Source: Cyathus striatus
Taxonomy: Eukaryota > Basidiomycota > Agaricomycetes > Agaricales > Nidulariaceae
DNA length: 64,000 bases
Direction: 5' to 3'
Assembly: GCA_025738555.1 (NCBI GenBank)
Contig: JAOVFP010000006.1
Span: 3,658,001-3,722,000 of the forward strand
Part shown: positions 58,323-64,000 of the stretch, piece by piece
Layout: each line of letters starts with the position of its first letter
Numbering within the stretch: position 1 is the stretch's first letter
Notes under the pieces: generated by a model
Seen by the model: only the letters and a program-made list of their open reading frames with translations
The model's database searches: none
What the model was told of the DNA's origin: nothing
Position numbers and translations under genes: made by a program

Positions 58323-59203
58323 ATCTAACCCACTCATTTCATTGTCTGAGGGTTTTCTAGCTTCTTGCACCAGCAAGCATTGAGTGAGTTATGGCTGCTA
58401 GCTCTCATTGAGTTTTGATGAAGACAGTTGAGGGATGTAGGTGGGGCCTGCAAATGACTGGAAAGGATGAGCTCATGTGTTTGATCCATGCATGGTGCAG
58501 ATTTATCAGTCATTGTTTTTCTTTATTTCTATACTTTGTTAAGAAAGACAAGATAATAAACCTGTAAGATGTCTAAATTTATTTTGCACCTATAAGCTAT
58601 TGATGAAGTATGTAGTTTGTGTAAAATTTGTATTCAATAACTGAGGAGTGTTTAGACAGTTCATACATTACTAACACTTCTTATTTCCAAAGAAAAATGA
58701 AATGAAGAATTACCTCAGTATACTGCAAATCATGCTCATTATGTGCAGTCAAAGGAGAGAGAAACAAATGATACAGGTTTACTGAGTGAATCATATACAA
58801 TAAAATAATATTACCATCACTAATAAGTAACATCACATGGAGTATTGGTAGAACATTGCTGAAATGAAGTTTTTCTGTCTTGTAGTTGTAAGTTTGATTC
58901 CATGTTGATGCATTTCAAATCATTCAGATACCATCTCTTATTTTTATAACAGGTGACACCATTATGTCTGTGGTACTATTTTACCTACACTATTTTATCT
59001 TCAAAATACATACCATTTGTAAGGACATCATTATAATCAACAGTCTATACTGAAGATAAAATGTTTACAAGATATAGACTTACTCATGATGAAGCTCATA
59101 CGAGGCATGAATGTAGCATGCTGGCTCATTTATTGTGATTCATGCACAAAGTAAATATTGCACCCAGCTATCCAATAGGATTTCATTATGAAGAAATAAG
59201 GCC

Positions 59204-59227
59204 GACAAGCAGCACAGCCCACTACCT
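59204..59227 (+). repeat. Conserved 23-bp motif, copy 4
   Basis: Reads ACAAGCAGCACAGCCCACTA then CCT, preceded by AAGAAATAAGGCCG, very like the lead-in of copy 2. Confidence 0.55.
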
Positions 59228-60125
59228 CAACAATTTTATTAGTAAGAGACATTGGATTACAGGAAGCAGTTAGGGTAATCAATTATACTTGTATGAAGTA
59301 TGTATGAGAATTGCGTCAGGTATAGCAAGTGTACCATTGATTTAATGAGAACCTAATATCATAACAGAAGAATAAATTACTGTTGCATCTGACACTGTAT
59401 TTTCACTCCTGTAAAATCCTCCACTGAGTGAAACAAGGGATATACAACATCTAAAGATGATATATCTTGATATTCACATACTCAAGCTCAAGTCCACTTT
59501 CCTTTTCTAATCACAATATAATCATCCCATTACTTATACACACAGTGGTATAAGAGATGTAATACACCAATAGTCCAATTCGCAAAATCAAATGGGTGGG
59601 ATGTACTTATATGTACAGGCCAGTTAACCCATTTTACCATTTATCTTCCCCCCATCTAATTCTATTGAATAGGCAATGATAAGTTGAACAAGGACTCACA
59701 CAATAGCAGATGTGGTACACTTCTACTCCTACTCTGGTCATTGGGATTGATATGAATGTGTTGTTGTTTCCAGTTGAATGAGCTGCTAGAATGCTCTGTT
59801 AAAGCATGCCAGAAGTCATTAACAAATGTGATAAAAAGTCGGAATCTCTTGGTATTTGGTATAATAATTGTGTTGTGAACCCCAATAATCCTAGGTCAGA
59901 TGAAACACTCTCAGAATCCACTCTGTACACAGATGTGTGTGACCTTATGGATGTCCATGTATCTGTATTGGAAAAGGATAATTGCAGTAGGAAAGTGATT
60001 CTGCATCATACTATGACAAAACATAGCTCACATCAAAGGCACACACAGAGAATATAATGTGGCAGTAATGGAGTATGTGTTTCCTTATATTTGTTTGATT
60101 GAAGGTTGCTGAGCTAGATTTATAG

Positions 60126-60740
60126 TTGATGCCACCAATGGTTCAATCTACAGCATCATCCACTCACCTACTACCAAAAGGAAAGCCCGGTATTGCGCTG
60201 AAAAAGATGATAACTTTTGATACAAGCAAGGAAGCTTGTCTTATTAGTACAAAGTTTAAAACAGTAGAGGAAACTGTGAGAGATATGTTGGAATTTTTTG
60301 AAGTGAGGTTGGTGGATAGTTGACAGTTCCTAGCAGTCAGTTCAATTCAAGATTCACCAAAGTCACATTAGACATTAGTACATGTTACTCCCATTGTGAA
60401 ACTATGCCATTTGTGTGGCAAGTATAACTGTCTCCCACATGAAGGATGATATGAGATGTGCAGAATATTTGAACGTTGCCTAAGCATGGAATCTATTAAG
60501 TTCTTATTTGCACATGCTTGCTTTGGCCTTAGGGCACCTCACAGTAGGCCAGATACCAAATGGTATACAACACAACAACCACTACACATATTGATACGAT
60601 ATATAGAGCATTTTGCACCACCCATTGATGGCTATAATTCTCCGCATTTATATTTTTTATTTATGAACCAGAATATGTAGAAGTAGTGATTTTCTGGTCG
60701 AAATATGCTTTGATACGCATGTAAAAAGATAACAACATAC
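60126..60740 (+). other. Possible decayed coding fragment
   Basis: Plus-strand frames read MPPMVQSTASSTHLLPKGKPGIALKKMITFDTS...ETVRDMLEFFEVRLVDS, then, after stops, TPIVKLCHLCGKYNCLPHEG and MCRIFERCLSMESIKFLFAHACFG. The C-x2-C ... C-x2-H pattern hints at a zinc site. I do not recognise the family, and the frames are broken by several stops. Confidence 0.3.
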
Positions 60741-62236
60741 CGTAAAATTAAAATTCTTCAAATCTCGATTTCGAGATTCCAGTACAGAGCGCGTCGAGTG
60801 CGGAAACAACGGGGAGGGGCTGAGTTCCCGCGCCGCCTCCCATAATTAAACAAGGGATTAAAACATAATAAAACCTATTAAAACACATACTCCGCCTCAG
60901 TACTGGTTTTAAACCTTTAAACCAACAATAAAATAAATATTACTTTACCTTTAAAAACACGACGTTGCATTCTTTACACGAGTACCAAGAAACCTAGAAC
61001 TAAGAAACCTGATAATGACAAAGTCAGCACAAGATACAATGGGTGGAGATAGACAAAACACGGACTTACTAAATCCCTGAGACCCTGAATCCCTGAGACG
61101 ACGAGACAAGCGAGACAGAGAGAGAGAGAGCACGAGAAAGGGGGAAAGGAAGCAAGAAAGGAAAGAGAACGAGTACCCCAACAGTCAGGAGTTCACGCGG
61201 GAACGGAAAACCGACCCGTTAGACCGATGTAAATGAAATTGATGCGAGCAGCTGCCGCTGCCGCATCGGCTGATTACCCGATTAGGAAGGTAACCGATGG
61301 GACGCTCAAACGAGTGCGCGTTGCAGAAAGGGAGCGCGCTGCACTATGTGCACGATTGGCTGACCGCTGCCTGGGCGCTGACAACGCGTTACCTTAAACA
61401 TGGACCGGGGAAATGTCCGGAAAATATATCACATTGTATTACTGCGCGATTTGTAATTAAGTAGCTAGAAAATGTATATAGATGAGCGAGGAGGGAATGA
61501 AATGGCAGGAACTGCCAGGCATTCTTCCCTCCCATAGACAGGGTGTGTAAAGACGAGAATCAGATATAGTTACGAGACGTTTTGATACCGAGAAATACGT
61601 ACCGCGATACCGAATTAAAATCTGAACTTGACTTTGAATACTTTGACACGAGAACGAAAATAGCCTAAGTTTAACTTGTCTATTTTTAACTTGATCTAAA
61701 TTTGGACTTGAACACAATTGCGCCCCTCGAACTTACTGACTTCGCACCTCGGGATTTAAAGTTGATTATTATATTTGGGATTTACATTCTAAGTATTTAA
61801 TAAACTAACTACTCTCGTCGCGTGACTCAACAGCTTTAAGGTGTTAGATTTAAAATTCTAATCGCAGATGTATGTTCTCCTCAATTAGTAGTACAATTTC
61901 GCTCTATAACACAAGTCGATCTGATAATTGTGTGTTGAGTTCTATTCAAAATGATTTTCCCCTGCCAAAATTGCACAGATTATGAAATTATCTGAGTTTT
62001 TTGTCGTTATATTTATGTACAGTCATCAACCGGGACACGTGACACTGAAAATAAAAAATCGATCCTCATACTCAGATATTCATGTAACAAATATAAAATT
62101 GATACCAATGAATGAAGACATATTGTATATATAACATAGTAAAATTTTGAGCATTTTGAGTGAAGGGAAGTGGGTGAAATTCTTAAAAAGGTGGAGGAAG
62201 CCAAAAACCACCCATCACTGCGTGGCGTGACAGTGC
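60741..62236. mobile_element. Probable 3' flank of the pogo-like element
   Basis: CpG frequency rises sharply at about 60740, where TA is followed by CCGTAAAATTAAAATTC and a near-perfect palindrome AATCTCGATTTCGAGATT (60765-60782). This may be the end of the pogo-like element whose transposase begins at 62237, but the opposite end is outside the window, so the TIR cannot be verified. A GAGA run lies at about 61108-61130. No gene recognised in between. Confidence 0.4.
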
Positions 62237-64000
62237 TTAATCAGCCAATCCGCAGGCCACAGCCTTATCGCTATCACCATCATCAGGGTGCCGTTTCCTA
62301 CTCCTCCTCATCCTCCATGTCTTCTTCATCTTCACTGCCCTCTTCGCTACTCTCCTCAGCACTTCAAGATTAATATTTGCCTTGAAAGTCTTCAACAGGG
62401 GCCTGTCAGATTCCTTCGGCAACATGGCTTCCTTTACTGGAGGATCAATAGTGAATGGTTTTCCCTCTCGTTTGGCAGCCTGCTTTGCTTTTTTCCAGGC
62501 ATCATTTGCCTCGTTATATTTTCTGGTTCGTCGTTTGTTTTCTGCCTTCCGTTCCTCCTCCTTCTCTTCCCACTTCTTCACTGCAGCTTGCCATAGCTCT
62601 CGCATTTTAGCATTGGCACCCTTTTGCTCCTCATCTCGCTGCTGCTGTTCTACGTGCTCAATGACTTTCTGGTGAAATTCATCACCGGAAAGCATTCTAG
62701 GTAAGCCATCCCCTAATAGCTTCCCCTTCCCCTTCCCTCTCCCCTTCCCCTTCTCTTCCCTCTTCTTCTCTTTTGATGCGAGCTCAGTCTGAACCTTTTT
62801 GCAGTACATTTCATTCAAAATATTTGATGCTTGTGCACCAACAAGCCGCCCTCGCAGATTTGTGTTATCGACATGAGTCTCCTTCAAAGCTGCTAGTAGA
62901 AGGGCCTCGTTCTCTGTTCGTGGGGTTAGAGAGAGGAGGGATGCTATCGTGTCTGGGGGTTGTTGGATTGGCTGAGACGGTGCGTGAACCATGGGTAATG
63001 ATGAAGATACTCCTGAGCTCCCAATTAGATACCCTATGTTGGTTTTTACCAACTGCCGAGCAGCCTCGTCAACAATTTCCTTATGGCGCTTCTTTTGTGC
63101 ATCTGATGGTGATGGTGGGCCTTCTTCATCATTTTCATTGATTGTTGCTAACGCCGCATTGTCGTCTTCTATTGACAGGTTATGGAACATCTGGGCTATT
63201 GTTCTCAACGGGGTAGAAGGTTGTGCGGGAAGGTTTGACAGTATTGATTTGGGCACGCTAGGTGCAAGCATTGCTGGGGTGATGACAGTTGGGTCAAATG
63301 GATGTACGCCTGTTTTCTGAAAGGCAGCTTTGACGTTCTCAACAGTTAAAGCTGCAATATGAGCATTCCCATAGATTTCGAGAAAATTCTCTTTTGTTAT
63401 ATCTCCGGCATGTGTTCGTGTAAACTTGTCGCGCTCTTGGCTGAGGTGCCGCTTCAAAACTGAGAATATAACAACATCCAGGCCCTGATAGATGTGGGTT
63501 GTGTGTGAGGGATAGCACAACACCAGTATTTTGTTCTCCGTGCAAAGTTGAGAAATTCAAGGCTGTAGTGTGATGTATGGCCATCAACTAGAAGAAGTCG
63601 CCATTCATCCCCTGCCTTCTCGCGTGTTTGCTTCTCAAACAGCTTCAGCCAGTCAGTGCCTATCTGGTTGTCAGTCCAACCCTTTTGCGAATATCCAATC
63701 CTGTGAGCGCATATAAGCTTCAATTTGTTTTGATAGTATGTCGACTTACGAAGCATTTGTGGGGTTATTCTGTTCCCATTTTACCTGGTAGCCCTTGCCT
63801 TTGAAGATCACTCCTGGTGGCAAGCTAGACCCATCGGCACAGATAGAGACGAGCACAGTAATATTTTCTTTGTTACCAGTTCGTCGTTGATAATGAGGCC
63901 CTCGCCGTTGGCCTCCAATAACCCGGTGTTTTTCTGTTCCATATGGCTGGCATCCCACCTCATCAACTGCATATATATTTTCATCTTTAATATCATATTC
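62237..64000 (-). pseudogene. pogo-like DDE_1 transposase (partial, runs off window)
   Basis: Cut-and-paste transposase of the Tc1/mariner superfamily. Minus strand: the exon to 63750 has the first Asp in ENIYAVDEVGCQ and TVLVSICADGSSLPPGVIFKGKGY; a 49-nt intron (63701-63749) follows; the next exon gives GYSQKGWTDNQIGTDWLKLFEKQT, the second Asp in LLLVDGHTSHYS, and the third Asp in YQGLDVVIFSVLK, 35 residues later (DD35D). A one-base loss near 63542 (FAR to ENKILVLCYPSHTTH) is the only break seen. The C-terminal 350 residues are acidic/Ser-Pro linker, a Lys-Gly-rich segment, and a long charged coiled-coil-like helix (VEQQQRDEEQKGANAKMRELWQ...). The N-terminal DNA-binding domain lies beyond 64000. 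CpG sites are well preserved, so it is younger than most elements here. Confidence 0.88.

Larger units (their letters stand above)
53407..60125. other. Gene-poor AT-rich region
   Basis: No protein family recognised. The best unassigned frame is on the minus strand at 54085-53822 (IPGEWFIFHDGQYTMKGNVPEYEKRLHHYTRQWE), which looks protein-like but has no partner exons I can identify. Another weak block lies at 56110-56350 on the plus strand. The region holds short dispersed repeats listed separately. Confidence 0.5.

Overview
This window reads as a transposon-dense stretch of a basidiomycete (probably mushroom-forming Agaricomycete) nuclear genome. The reasons are: coding blocks cut by many short GT-AG introns of about 45-70 nt; a forkhead gene of fungal type; a NACHT-WD40 (NLR-like) gene; Tnp2/CACTA-, hAT- and pogo-type transposases; a transposase with CxC5/CxC6-style cysteine clusters known from basidiomycete KDZ-type proteins; and a Ty3 chromovirus. 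Nothing bacterial, organellar or viral is seen. The species is not identified.

Layout. 1-5.07 kb: AT-rich, no gene. 5.07-15.7 kb: a hAT transposase pseudogene split by a Ty3/gypsy chromovirus (5482-13853, minus strand; 5-bp target duplication AATTT) and by a 396-bp MITE. 16.2-24.5 kb: a CpG-rich block with a forkhead gene and two copies of a long non-coding module. 24.5-25.7 kb: a TIR element with an 8-bp target duplication. 26.7-32.3 kb: a large inverted-repeat element built of degenerate GTCAC repeats, with two elements nested in it. 32.7-40.5 kb: a 7.8-kb DNA transposon with 37-bp TIRs, about 26 copies of a palindromic repeat, an accessory gene and a CxC5/CxC6-type transposase. 40.5-44.6 kb: a low-complexity gene remnant and a Tnp2 (CACTA) transposase remnant. 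44.7-46.5 kb: a CpG-depleted third copy of the 18-23 kb module. 47.2-51.3 kb: a NACHT-WD40 pseudogene with 15 WD repeats. 51.3-60.7 kb: mostly gene-free, with short dispersed repeats. 60.7-64 kb: a CpG-rich pogo-like DD35D transposon that runs off the right end.

Two themes tie the window together. First, most old coding sequence has died in one way: CGA arginine codons became TGA stops (CpG to TpG). This is visible in the chromovirus, the hAT, Tnp2, CxC and NLR genes. Second, the elements are nested, so relative ages can be read from target duplications and remaining CpG. The most novel candidate is the 7.8-kb two-gene transposon with its non-autonomous relative at 30.3-31.6 kb. The best mechanistic signal is a self-priming (Tf1/sushi-like) primer-binding site in the chromovirus. 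No intact housekeeping gene is certain. All calls come from reading the sequence by eye; no database search was possible.
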